Assembly: GCA_900548215.1 (NCBI GenBank)
Contig: URJI01000074.1
Span: forward strand, 1-13,740
Reading direction: 5' to 3'
From: an uncultured Coprococcus sp.
Lineage (GTDB): Bacteria > Bacillota > Clostridia > Lachnospirales > Lachnospiraceae
Length of the DNA: 13,740 nucleotides
How positions within the stretch are numbered: the first letter of the stretch is position 1; each line of letters begins with the position of its first letter. Below, piece after piece: positions 6,381 through 13,371 of this stretch. The position numbers were made by a program, and so were the translations under genes. The notes beneath the pieces are model-generated. The model did no database searches and was not told the origin of the DNA. It saw only the letters and a list, made by a program, of their open reading frames with translations.

Positions 6381-8075
6381 TTAATAATAGCAGACTACAG
6401 GCATGCCCTCGTATGCTATATTAAACAATTTTTCTGCGGCGGACAATGGCAGGTTCACACATCCATGCGATCCGCTGTTCTTATATATATCACCGCCAAA
6501 TGAACCTCTCCATGTTGCATCATGGAAACCAATTCCAAGCTCACCTATAAAAGGCATCCAATATTTTACAGGAGTCTCGTAGTCATCACCTATAAGAACT
6601 GCCGGTGTCTTGGTATAAAGTATGGTATATACACCTCCAGGAGTCTTGCAGTTATTTGAGATGCCTCCGGATACACAATCCGAATCCATAACGAGTTCAC
6701 CGTCAACATATACATATATATGCTGTTGTCCAAAATCACACTCAATATATGTATCGCCGATATCGTCACCATCATCTTTATATACCGCTGCATAGCAGTC
6801 CAGAAGCGGTACTCTCTCTGCAGACTCTCCAGCTTCAAGAAGTTTTGTGAGCTCCTCTGTCTCGCCTTCCACATCTATCTTCCATCCATACCAAGTATTG
6901 TCCAGTGTAACAACACGGTCGTCATGTGTCCTGAAGTTTCTTGGTACACCGTATGTATCATATCTGGCAGCCATGTTTTCAACATATTCCTTAATTTTAT
7001 CATGTGAAAATGTTATTCCATCTTTGCTGATAGTAAGCCAGTCGCCATAATCTTCGCTTGTCAGCTCCCATGATACTTGATCAATGCTGTATGATATCGT
7101 GAGTTCAAGAATCTTTGCAAGTTTTTCCTGCTCATCAACAATACTCTGGCTTTCTGATGTTATCTCAGGCTTTGCATATACATCAGTCTGATCCAGTTCA
7201 AGAAGCTTTTCGCCTTTGACAAGCGCCTCATCTATTATAACGCATAATTTATCAAAATCAATATAATTTCCTTTAGTTTCTGAAATAATAGTTGATTTAC
7301 CATTCTGTATCGTCACATAAGCGTCTGTAGGCTTCTCCATATTCGCATCCTGTGTAAACGCATAACTGTGCAAAAGCTCTTTTAGTTTATTATCGTCATA
7401 TTTCGCTGTGTAATAAAGATCATAATCCTTTTTCATGGTCATATAATATGGCCAGAGGAAACCGTTCTGTTTTTTTATGATCTGCCTGGCTGTAATGTTC
7501 GGCTGTATATCCAGAGCTATACTGTCTGGAGTTATGGTGTATTCCCGGCCTTCTCTCGTCTTAACCGTGAGAGAATAATCTTTTATGTACTCTGTGATAA
7601 CATTATCAATTTCATCAAGTGTATAGAACGAGTAATCAACACCGTTTATATATGTCTTGTAATTGTAATGGAACATGAACCATACAGATATAGAGATATA
7701 TGTACATACTATAACCGCAACAAGCATGATAAGTATGATCTTGCACACTTTTGGCATTTTTTTCTTTTTTCTGCCTTCATCAACGACAGAATCAGTATAT
7801 GGCTGTATGCTGCCTTGATCTGATGTGGTGGTGTTTGAAGATACGGTATCAGGTGTAAATACCGGTTCAGAATCGTTTTCTGCAGTGCTCTTATCAGCAG
7901 TGCTTTCTTCAACAGTGCTCTCTTCTGGCGAATCCGACGAATTCTGTCCCCATATCATATCCTCCGGTCTTGCCTGCTTGTCATCTTCATTTTCCCATAT
8001 CATCTTATCGGTATCCGCAGCACCGCATGCGCCTTCAATCTTCTCATCATCCATATTGTTCATATTAGTACACAT
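6381..8075 (-). CDS. Membrane-anchored L,D-transpeptidase (YkuD) with peptidoglycan-binding region
   Basis: YkuD enzymes make 3-3 peptidoglycan cross-links outside the membrane by a cysteine mechanism. Of 564 residues, about 1-105 are predicted cytosolic, acidic and rich in Ser/Thr. A basic KKKK (103-106) then precedes one transmembrane helix (about 109-135), a type II orientation. Residues about 140-435 resemble the tandem PG-binding type 4 region that often precedes YkuD. The catalytic domain (about 443-564) has His518 in GFHDATW and the signature SHGCVN with nucleophile Cys539. The start is uncertain: GGGG lies 1 base before the ATG at 8075 and 13 bases before the in-frame ATG at 8063, and a stop codon excludes anything further upstream. 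It is followed by tRNA-Ser after 7 bases. Confidence 0.93.
   Translation of the reverse strand: MCTNMNNMDDEKIEGACGAADTDKMIWENEDDKQARPEDMIWGQNSSDSPEESTVEESTADKSTAENDSEPVFTPDTVSSNTTTSDQGSIQPYTDSVVDEGRKKKKMPKVCKIILIMLVAVIVCTYISISVWFMFHYNYKTYINGVDYSFYTLDEIDNVITEYIKDYSLTVKTREGREYTITPDSIALDIQPNITARQIIKKQNGFLWPYYMTMKKDYDLYYTAKYDDNKLKELLHSYAFTQDANMEKPTDAYVTIQNGKSTIISETKGNYIDFDKLCVIIDEALVKGEKLLELDQTDVYAKPEITSESQSIVDEQEKLAKILELTISYSIDQVSWELTSEDYGDWLTISKDGITFSHDKIKEYVENMAARYDTYGVPRNFRTHDDRVVTLDNTWYGWKIDVEGETEELTKLLEAGESAERVPLLDCYAAVYKDDGDDIGDTYIECDFGQQHIYVYVDGELVMDSDCVSGGISNNCKTPGGVYTILYTKTPAVLIGDDYETPVKYWMPFIGELGIGFHDATWRGSFGGDIYKNSGSHGCVNLPLSAAEKLFNIAYEGMPVVCYY
6418..6446 (-). promoter_or_regulatory. 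Candidate promoter for tRNA-Ser inside the L,D-transpeptidase 3' end
   Basis: On the minus strand TTGTCC (6441-6446), 17 bases, then TAATAT (6418-6423): four of six matches to each consensus box. It would start transcription about 35-40 bases before the tRNA. It is suggested because only 7 bases separate the tRNA from the upstream stop codon. Co-transcription with the upstream gene is an equally good explanation. Confidence 0.3.
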
Positions 8076-8114
8076 TCCCCTTCATACACATAATTCCAAG
8101 CGGACTTATGTTCA

Positions 8115-8158
8115 ATACAATTACTATATATTGTATCTAATTATAATGCAACTCTTAA
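8115..8158 (-). promoter_or_regulatory. Candidate promoter region of the L,D-transpeptidase gene with an overlapping dyad
   Basis: On the minus strand TTAAGA (8153-8158), 17 bases, TACAAT (8130-8135) forms one candidate; a perfect TATAAT (8140-8145) with a poor -35 box forms another. A dyad with arms ATACAAT (8115-8121) and ATTGTAT (8130-8136), 8 bases apart, overlaps the first -10 box. The 115-base gap behind the metallophosphoesterase gene holds no terminator that I can see. Confidence 0.38.
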
Positions 8159-8190
8159 ATATCTTTAAATATTGTGTAATAACGTCACAG

Positions 8191-9042
8191 TCAGTACAAA
8201 TTGATCGTAACAAGATCAGGCTCGTTGTTCACCCTTATCTTAAGCGTGTGTATTCCAAGCCCCGCACTGACTATCAGCCTGCTTTTGCCGCATTCATACA
8301 TTCCTTTATAGTATTTGGGAAAGAACTTTATCATCGGTGAGATAAAGCCGCCAAGATATGGCAGAATCATCAATCCACCATGTATATGCCCTGAAAGTGA
8401 CAGGTCAGCCCCCCATGCGGCATATTCTTCAAAATAATCAGGATCATGCCCAATCAATATATTATAGGCTTTATCGTCAGCTTTTCCTATCTCGCCTGCA
8501 ATATACGAATCCGGCATGTATAACTTCTTGAACCTTCTGTAAAATTCCGGTTTCATATCAAGGCCATATATCTTGAGATTATATTTCTCAAGATATATGC
8601 TGTCGTTTATGAGCCATGTCACATTATCCTTTGTATTGTTATATAACCTTTCCCACATATCCCCATACTGTGGATATATCGAAGTTCTCATCTCATGATT
8701 GCCTTTTCCAATATATACCGGATACTTACGTCCAAGATCATTGAGCAGTTCAGATGCTATATCAACGGTTTTCCCCGGTTTACCAACTATCATATCGCCA
8801 GCTGATATGATCATATCCGGCTTTATAAGGTCTATTTTTTTTATGAGATCTTTATTATGGTCTCCAAACTGTGCATTGTGCAGGTCAGAGATCATAACTA
8901 TCCTGATATCTTTTCGTATTCTTTTGTCATGTATTCTATAATTGGAAAACGATATCGTTCTGTTCTCTTTGTGGCTTTCTAACAGAATGTTTATCAATGT
9001 AATAAGTGCAAGGATAACAACTATAGCTATAAAATACTTCAT
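8191..9042 (-). CDS. Membrane-anchored calcineurin-like metallophosphoesterase
   Basis: This is a member of the two-metal phosphoesterase superfamily; the substrate cannot be read from sequence. The 283-residue protein opens with one hydrophobic segment (about 3-21), so the catalytic domain is probably outside the membrane. The metal-site motifs appear in canonical order: SDLHN (D53, H55), GDM (D83), GNHE (N115, H116), GHDPD (H199) and SGHIHGG (H219, H221). The arrangement resembles the YkuE/YaeI-type membrane-associated phosphoesterases. A longer reading from further upstream is possible, but AAGGAG sits 7 bases before the ATG at 9042 and overlaps the stop codon of the carboxypeptidase gene, which fixes the start and implies translational coupling. 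Its neighbours suggest a role in wall or lipid-carrier metabolism; that is an inference. Confidence 0.9.
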   Translation of the reverse strand: MKYFIAIVVILALITLINILLESHKENRTISFSNYRIHDKRIRKDIRIVMISDLHNAQFGDHNKDLIKKIDLIKPDMIISAGDMIVGKPGKTVDIASELLNDLGRKYPVYIGKGNHEMRTSIYPQYGDMWERLYNNTKDNVTWLINDSIYLEKYNLKIYGLDMKPEFYRRFKKLYMPDSYIAGEIGKADDKAYNILIGHDPDYFEEYAAWGADLSLSGHIHGGLMILPYLGGFISPMIKFFPKYYKGMYECGKSRLIVSAGLGIHTLKIRVNNEPDLVTINLY

Positions 9043-9052
9043 AACTTTCTCC

Positions 9053-10348
9053 TTATAGTCTAAAAAAATTCTTAAGCGTATCTGTAAATGCAAATCCTAT
9101 ATCCATGGCTTCCATGTTCTCATCCGCCTGAATATCTACAGAACCCATGAGTCTGTCCTTTACACGGTATTCAACTGTGCACAGTACATCGCCTATGTGC
9201 ACAGGCGCCTTTACTTTCTTATCAATGATTAGCTTCTTTTTCACATCATTCTCTGATTCACCGTCAAGCAATATGCCCTCAAAACTTAGTCCGCTTTTTA
9301 TTTTAACATAATCCCCCCGTCCATTGTCCACACTTATTTTTTCGTCAGTAAAGACTTCTTTATCAACATATTTTTTACATCTGGAATATCCAAAATCAAG
9401 GAGTGTGCAGGCATCATCATTTCGGATATCTTTGGTCTCGCCGCCCATAATTACGGCGATAAGCTGGATCCCATCCCTGTCCGCAGTTGCTGACATGCAA
9501 TATTTCGCAGTGCTTGTATATCCGGTTTTAAGTCCAGTGGCACCCGTGTACATATTCAGAAATTTGTTTGTGTTCACAAGGTCAAACTGGCTTTCTCCCC
9601 TGGCTGTTTTATGTATTATTGAATCCATCCATATACCTGAATAGTCTAATACCTGTGGGTATTTTGTGATAAGTTCACGCGACATAATTGCTATATCTCT
9701 GGCTGACATCTCATGCCCCTCCACATCAAGACCACATGCATTTCTAAATACAGAGTTTGTCATTCCCAGTTCCTCTGCTTTCTCATTCATCAAATTGACA
9801 AATGCAGTTTCTGATCCTGCGATTTTTTCAGCCATTGCAACCGCCGCATCATTGCCAGATGCTATGATTATGCATTTTATCATATCTTCTACTGTCTGCT
9901 TCTCGCCCATCTCAAAAAAGCACTGAGAGCCACCCATAGATGCCGCATGCTGACTGACGACCACTTCATCATCTAAGTCAAAATCCCCTTTATCAATTGC
10001 TTCAAAAGTCAGCAACAGTGTCATAATCTTTGTGACAGAAGCTGGCGCCATAGCCCTGTCACAATTTTTTTCGAATATCACCTGCCCTGTGGAAGCTTCC
10101 ATAAGAATACAGCTTGGTGACTTCACTCCAATCTGCGTGGTATCTTCAGTTTTTTCATCTAAAACTGTGCTATAGGTATTAGATGTTATTGGTTTTATAT
10201 CATTTGCTACGCTAGTATTATTTACCTCATATCTCACATGATCAGGATATCGTGATTCCGCCCTGGCTGCAGCTCCACTGCACATAAATAAAACCGCCAG
10301 CAGAATCGTCAGCATCGTACTGTTCAATTTTTTGATAACATATCTCAT
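9053..10348 (-). CDS. D-alanyl-D-alanine carboxypeptidase (peptidase S11, low-molecular-mass PBP)
   Basis: This enzyme trims the terminal D-Ala from peptidoglycan pentapeptides on the outer membrane face and is penicillin-binding. From the chosen start it is 431 residues. A signal peptide covers about residues 1-30 (basic RYVIKK, hydrophobic core, AAARA before ES). The S11 active-site motifs are SVTK (Ser104, Lys107), SGN (164-166) and KTG (274-276). A C-terminal beta domain of PBP5 type follows, and the end, FAFTDTLKNFFRL, is an amphipathic helix of the sort that anchors these enzymes to the membrane. The ATG at 10348 has GGGAG 8 bases upstream; an in-frame GTG at 10393 lacks a well-placed site. 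It is divergent from the DAHP synthase gene and coupled to the downstream metallophosphoesterase. DacF-like by architecture. Confidence 0.94.
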   Translation of the reverse strand: MRYVIKKLNSTMLTILLAVLFMCSGAAARAESRYPDHVRYEVNNTSVANDIKPITSNTYSTVLDEKTEDTTQIGVKSPSCILMEASTGQVIFEKNCDRAMAPASVTKIMTLLLTFEAIDKGDFDLDDEVVVSQHAASMGGSQCFFEMGEKQTVEDMIKCIIIASGNDAAVAMAEKIAGSETAFVNLMNEKAEELGMTNSVFRNACGLDVEGHEMSARDIAIMSRELITKYPQVLDYSGIWMDSIIHKTARGESQFDLVNTNKFLNMYTGATGLKTGYTSTAKYCMSATADRDGIQLIAVIMGGETKDIRNDDACTLLDFGYSRCKKYVDKEVFTDEKISVDNGRGDYVKIKSGLSFEGILLDGESENDVKKKLIIDKKVKAPVHIGDVLCTVEYRVKDRLMGSVDIQADENMEAMDIGFAFTDTLKNFFRL

Positions 10349-10382
10349 ATAACAAGCTCCCATCGCCGTTATTCTTTTTGTA

Positions 10383-10388
10383 ATTATA
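10383..10388 (-). promoter_or_regulatory. Candidate -10 box of the carboxypeptidase gene
   Basis: On the minus strand this reads TATAAT, placed so that transcription would start near 10376, about 28 bases before the ATG at 10348. No good -35 box lies 16-18 bases upstream, so the call rests on the -10 match and position only. Confidence 0.3.
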
Positions 10389-10481
10389 TTCACAAATGTT
10401 GTTGCTTTATTCTCCTTTAATTGCGTGCATTTTTCATTATTTTAAATATAATAAATATTCCTTTATTTTGTTTTTTGTATC

Positions 10482-10490
10482 TGTTATAAT
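10482..10490 (+). promoter_or_regulatory. Extended -10 promoter of the DAHP synthase gene
   Basis: The sequence TGT followed by TATAAT is a perfect extended -10 element. The -35 region is only a T-rich stretch. The expected start is near 10497, leaving about 25 bases of leader with AAGGAGG in it. There is no space for a T-box or attenuator, so no RNA-level amino acid control is visible. Confidence 0.72.
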
Positions 10491-10521
10491 TTTAAGTCAG
10501 AAAATAAGGAGGACATGTTTC

Positions 10522-11550
10522 ATGAGTATGAAATTAGTTAAACGAGTACCGACTGGCGATGAAATCAAGGAACTATACCCTCTGTCAAGCGAGTTGAAAG
10601 CCATCAAAGCCAGAAGAGACGAAGAGATAAGAAAAGTATTTGTAGGTGATGATGACCGATTTATATTTATAATTGGACCTTGTTCAGCAGACAACGAGGA
10701 TGCTGTATGTGATTATCAGACACGTCTGGCAAAGGTTGCAGACGAAGTTAAGGATAAGATCCTTGTTATACCACGTATATATACAAACAAACCAAGAACA
10801 ACCGGTGATGGATACAAAGGAATGCTCCATCAGCCAGATCCTACAAAAGCATCTGATATGCTGGAAGGTCTATATGCTATACGTAAAATGCACATAAGAG
10901 CCATCAAAGAAACCGGTCTTACAGCGGCCGATGAGATGCTCTACTCCGAGAACTGGCAGTATGTGGATGACATACTCTCATATGTCGCTATAGGTGCCAG
11001 ATCCGTTGAAGATCAACAGCACAGACTTACTGCAAGCGGAATGGATGTCCCTGTTGGAATGAAGAATCCTACCAGTGGTGATTACAACGTCATGATGAAT
11101 TCATGTATAGCCGGACAGCACCATCATACATTCCTGTATTCAGGATGGGAGGCTCACACCGACGGCAACCCTCTCACTCATTGTATTCTTAGAGGAGCAC
11201 TTAACAAACATGGTCAGTCTATATCAAACTACCACTATGAGGATCTCAGGCTTCTTGCAGATACATATAAGAAGTTTGACCTTGTCAATCATGCATGTAT
11301 TGTTGATGCTAACCACAACAATTCTGGCAAGAAGTTTATAGAACAGCCAAGAATAGTAAAAGAGGTTATACACAGCAGAAACTATGATCCTGAGATAAAG
11401 AGCCTTGTAAAGGGAGTTATGGTTGAGAGTTATATCGAAGATGGAAACCAGTCTGTAAACGGTGGGTGCTACGGAAAGTCTATCACTGATCCATGTCTCG
11501 GATGGGACAAGACAGAGAGACTTCTCAAGGAGGTTGCAGAGCTTCTGTAA
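10522..11550 (+). CDS. aroF: 3-Deoxy-7-phosphoheptulonate (DAHP) synthase, class I alpha
   Basis: This enzyme condenses phosphoenolpyruvate and erythrose-4-phosphate, the first committed step to chorismate and the aromatic amino acids, in the cytosol. The 342-residue length matches the AroF/AroG/AroH type. Metal ligands are C54 in GPCS, H265 in DANHNNSGK, E302 in VESYIEDGNQ and D323 in ITDPCLGW. Substrate residues are R85, K90 and R92 in PRIYTNKPRTTGDGYKG, plus GARSVEDQQHR (158-168), K181 in KNPTSGD and R224. AAGGAGG lies 9 bases before the ATG at 10522; the same frame is open back to 10396, but that part overlaps the promoter. It is the only plus-strand gene here and stands alone, without other aro genes. 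Which aromatic amino acid inhibits it cannot be told from the sequence. Confidence 0.97.
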   Translation: MSMKLVKRVPTGDEIKELYPLSSELKAIKARRDEEIRKVFVGDDDRFIFIIGPCSADNEDAVCDYQTRLAKVADEVKDKILVIPRIYTNKPRTTGDGYKGMLHQPDPTKASDMLEGLYAIRKMHIRAIKETGLTAADEMLYSENWQYVDDILSYVAIGARSVEDQQHRLTASGMDVPVGMKNPTSGDYNVMMNSCIAGQHHHTFLYSGWEAHTDGNPLTHCILRGALNKHGQSISNYHYEDLRLLADTYKKFDLVNHACIVDANHNNSGKKFIEQPRIVKEVIHSRNYDPEIKSLVKGVMVESYIEDGNQSVNGGCYGKSITDPCLGWDKTERLLKEVAELL

Positions 11551-11594
11551 TTGCAAATAGAGTCTGTGTATTTATGCAACAACATAAAGGCATT

Positions 11595-11640
11595 AAAAAA
11601 CAGTCAACTGTGATCTTCACAATTGACTGTTTTCTTTTTA
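11595..11640. terminator. Bidirectional terminator between the DAHP synthase and SCP2-like genes
   Basis: Arms AAAACAGTCAA (11597-11607) and TTGACTGTTTT (11623-11633) pair perfectly. After one C/A mismatch the stem continues through TGTGA/TCACA to a 3-base loop. The plus strand ends in TTTTCTTTTT; the minus strand ends in a run of six T residues. It lies 46 bases after the DAHP synthase stop and immediately past the end of the opposing SCP2-like gene at 11644, so it serves both convergent genes. Confidence 0.92.
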
Positions 11641-11643
11641 TCA

Positions 11644-11982
11644 TTACTCTGCTTTGTTATACTGTTCACAGAGTTTTATCAGAATGCGCCTCCCGAGTGG
11701 CACATCCCCCATCATCTTAAATTTCCCTGTAGTATATGCATATATCGGATCGACCACTTTACTGAGTAATCGAGAAAAAACAGGAGTTGTAAATACATAT
11801 TTTACATTATATTCACCATCTTCAGTATATCTGACACCGGCAACATGATCCCTTATATCTATGTAGAACACCCCACTATCAGCACCAATCAGATTGAACT
11901 GAAGACTGCAATCTTCTGTATCTTCCCAATCAACCAGATTCAGAATGCCGTCGATATACTGCGCACACTCTGAATATGTCAT
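11644..11982 (-). CDS. Small SCP2-like domain protein, function unknown
   Basis: This 112-residue soluble protein has no signal peptide or membrane segment. Its pattern fits the SCP2 sterol-carrier fold: a beta-rich middle (SLQFNL, GVFYIDIRDHVAGVRY, YNVKYVFTT), then a helix (FSRLLSKVVDP) and the hallmark end DPIYAYTTGKFKMMGDVPLG (78-97), like the 'A-x-x-x-GK-x-K-x-x-GD' stretch of SCP2 proteins. In eukaryotes SCP2 binds lipids or acyl-CoA; bacterial stand-alone versions have no settled role. The ATG is preceded by GGGAG. It begins 33 bases after the DivIVA-domain gene, with no promoter or terminator visible between them, so the two are probably co-transcribed. The family call rests on pattern recognition and is moderately sure. 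Confidence 0.68.
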   Translation of the reverse strand: MTYSECAQYIDGILNLVDWEDTEDCSLQFNLIGADSGVFYIDIRDHVAGVRYTEDGEYNVKYVFTTPVFSRLLSKVVDPIYAYTTGKFKMMGDVPLGRRILIKLCEQYNKAE

Positions 11983-12015
11983 ATAATACTCCCTTTATAT
12001 TATATTGTTTACATC

Positions 12016-12693
12016 TTATAAGAACTCAAAATCGTCCTCACCCTCATCACCATCACCGATGAGTACCTGATTACGCTTTACTCCTTCTTCTACTTCACCA
12101 ACAATAAGTTCTTCCTCTTCTTCCTCCTGAGCTGCCTGAGCGCTCTTGCCTGTGAATGCAGCAGGCTTTGGCTCTGCTGTCTGAGCTGACTTTGGTGTCA
12201 TCTTAAGCTTCTGAGGAGCGTCTCCGCCCTGTGACTTCATCTTGAGCTTTGTGATAGGATCAGCCTCAACTGATGCAGCTGCAGCTTCAACCTTATCAGC
12301 AGCCTCAGAAATCTTGGAGCTTGAACCACTCTTGAGTGTCTCCATCTCCTCTTTCAGTTTTGCAAGTTCAGCTTTTGCGTTTGCTATTACTTCATTAGCC
12401 TTCTTCTTGGCATCGTTGATTATCTTGTTAGCCTCAGCGTTTGCAGCGTTGGCCTCCTTCTTTGATCCTGGAGCTGCCTGTTCAAGCTGCTTTTCAAGTT
12501 CATAAATCTTAACGCTGTTCTCCATGAGGCTCTTCTTTGATACTTCATTCTCTGATTCAAGTGCAGCACACTTTGTCTGAAGTTCAGCATAGTCTTCTGC
12601 TACGGAGCGAATAAAACTATTAACCTCATCCTTATTATATCCAAATAGTCCCTTTTTAAAGGTTTTAGATTCAATCTGATCTTTCGTCAACAT
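12016..12693 (-). CDS. DivIVA-domain protein with long charged C-terminal tail
   Basis: DivIVA proteins bind curved membrane at septa and poles and recruit division, wall-growth or other partners. Of 225 residues, the N-terminus carries the family motif: an ordered start MLTKDQIESKTFKKG followed by GLFGYNKDEVNSFI (15-28), the membrane-binding and first coiled-coil part. Coiled coil continues to about residue 70, with a second, Ala/Lys-rich helical stretch at about 78-122. The rest looks disordered, with two KLKM repeats (149-152 and 162-165), a run of Glu (190-195) and an acidic end (GDGDEGEDDFEFL). The ATG follows AAGGAG at about 9 bases. It has its own promoter and is followed by the SCP2-like gene. 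The family is clear; whether this is the main DivIVA or a GpsB/SepIVA-like paralogue is not. Confidence 0.87.
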   Translation of the reverse strand: MLTKDQIESKTFKKGLFGYNKDEVNSFIRSVAEDYAELQTKCAALESENEVSKKSLMENSVKIYELEKQLEQAAPGSKKEANAANAEANKIINDAKKKANEVIANAKAELAKLKEEMETLKSGSSSKISEAADKVEAAAASVEADPITKLKMKSQGGDAPQKLKMTPKSAQTAEPKPAAFTGKSAQAAQEEEEEELIVGEVEEGVKRNQVLIGDGDEGEDDFEFL

Positions 12694-12754
12694 TACATAG
12701 TTCTCCTTTTTTCAGTATTAATTGGGCCTATGTCTCACAAAAGTCCCATTTGTA

Positions 12755-12783
12755 ATTATATTAACAAATATGGATTTTTTCAA
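12755..12783 (-). promoter_or_regulatory. Sigma-A promoter of the DivIVA-domain gene
   Basis: On the minus strand TTGAAA (12778-12783), 17 bases, TATAAT (12755-12760): one mismatch to consensus in total if TTGACA is the reference. The expected start is near 12748, giving a leader of about 55 bases to the ATG at 12693. It probably drives the downstream SCP2-like gene as well. Confidence 0.8.
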
Positions 12784-12848
12784 CAATAATGTAAAAATTT
12801 ATAAATATTTTCGATTGTGCCGATATTTTTTCAGCAGATATTTCCTGA

Positions 12849-13295
12849 TTACAGTTCATTGCTGTCAAGTAATATGGTAAATGGTCCATCATTCGACAGA
12901 TCAACCTTCATATCAGCGCCAAATTCACCATGTTCCACAACTGGAACAAACTCGCGGCACTTTGATATAATATATTCGTACATCTCGTTGGCCATATCAG
13001 GCGCACCCGCACCTGTAAATGATGGCCTGTTGCCCTTCCGGCAATCTGCGCACAAGGTAAACTGTGAAACGATCAGGAGTTGGCCGTTTACACTGTTTAT
13101 GTCAAGATTCGTCTTGCCGTTCTCATCGGCAAATATCCTCATCTTCACAAGCTTGTTTATCATCTTGTCAGCAATCTCTTTGGTATCCGAATCGTATACT
13201 CCGACAAAAACCAGAAAACCTTTCTGTATGCTGCCAATCACTTTGCCATCCACCTCTACTGATGCGTGATTTACACGCTGTATAACAAATTTCAT
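12849..13295 (-). CDS. dtd: D-aminoacyl-tRNA deacylase (DTD)
   Basis: DTD removes D-amino acids (and glycine from tRNA-Ala) mischarged on tRNAs, protecting translation quality in the cytosol. The 148-residue length is typical. It starts with the family pattern MKFVIQRVNHASVEVDGKVIG, and carries the two catalytic signatures: SQFTLCADCRKGNRPSF (98-114), where the usual SQFTL is followed by AD and the RPSF segment, and NDGPFTILL (135-143), which holds the Gly-cisPro pair that rejects L-amino acids. The ATG is preceded by AAAGGA about 8 bases upstream. It lies 76 bases after the IlvN-like gene, and no clear promoter or terminator is visible in that gap. The call is near certain. Confidence 0.96.
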   Translation of the reverse strand: MKFVIQRVNHASVEVDGKVIGSIQKGFLVFVGVYDSDTKEIADKMINKLVKMRIFADENGKTNLDINSVNGQLLIVSQFTLCADCRKGNRPSFTGAGAPDMANEMYEYIISKCREFVPVVEHGEFGADMKVDLSNDGPFTILLDSNEL

Positions 13296-13371
13296 TTTAC
13301 GGATCCTTTCATAATCTTTTTACAGACTATTTTTTCAACAATATCATTTTGACAGTTATTTTCTGGTCGTA

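Noticed and set aside
7825..8340. 171-residue plus-strand open frame spanning the L,D-transpeptidase 5' end and the phosphoesterase 3' end
   Set aside because: It overlaps two well-supported minus-strand genes and the promoter region; low-complexity Ser/Leu content comes from the repeat in the opposite gene.
10396..10521. 42-codon N-terminal extension of the DAHP synthase
   Set aside because: This part overlaps the extended -10 promoter, encodes an unrelated hydrophobic stretch, and the ATG at 10522 has an ideal AAGGAGG; the family starts at this point.
12817..13269. 150-residue plus-strand open frame opposite dtd
   Set aside because: It mirrors dtd, whose catalytic motifs are intact; the plus-strand frame has no domain pattern that I recognise.
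13296..13371. Promoter for dtd with TTGAAA and GATTAT
   Set aside because: Transcription from it would start inside or past the dtd ribosome binding site, so it cannot serve the gene in a normal way.
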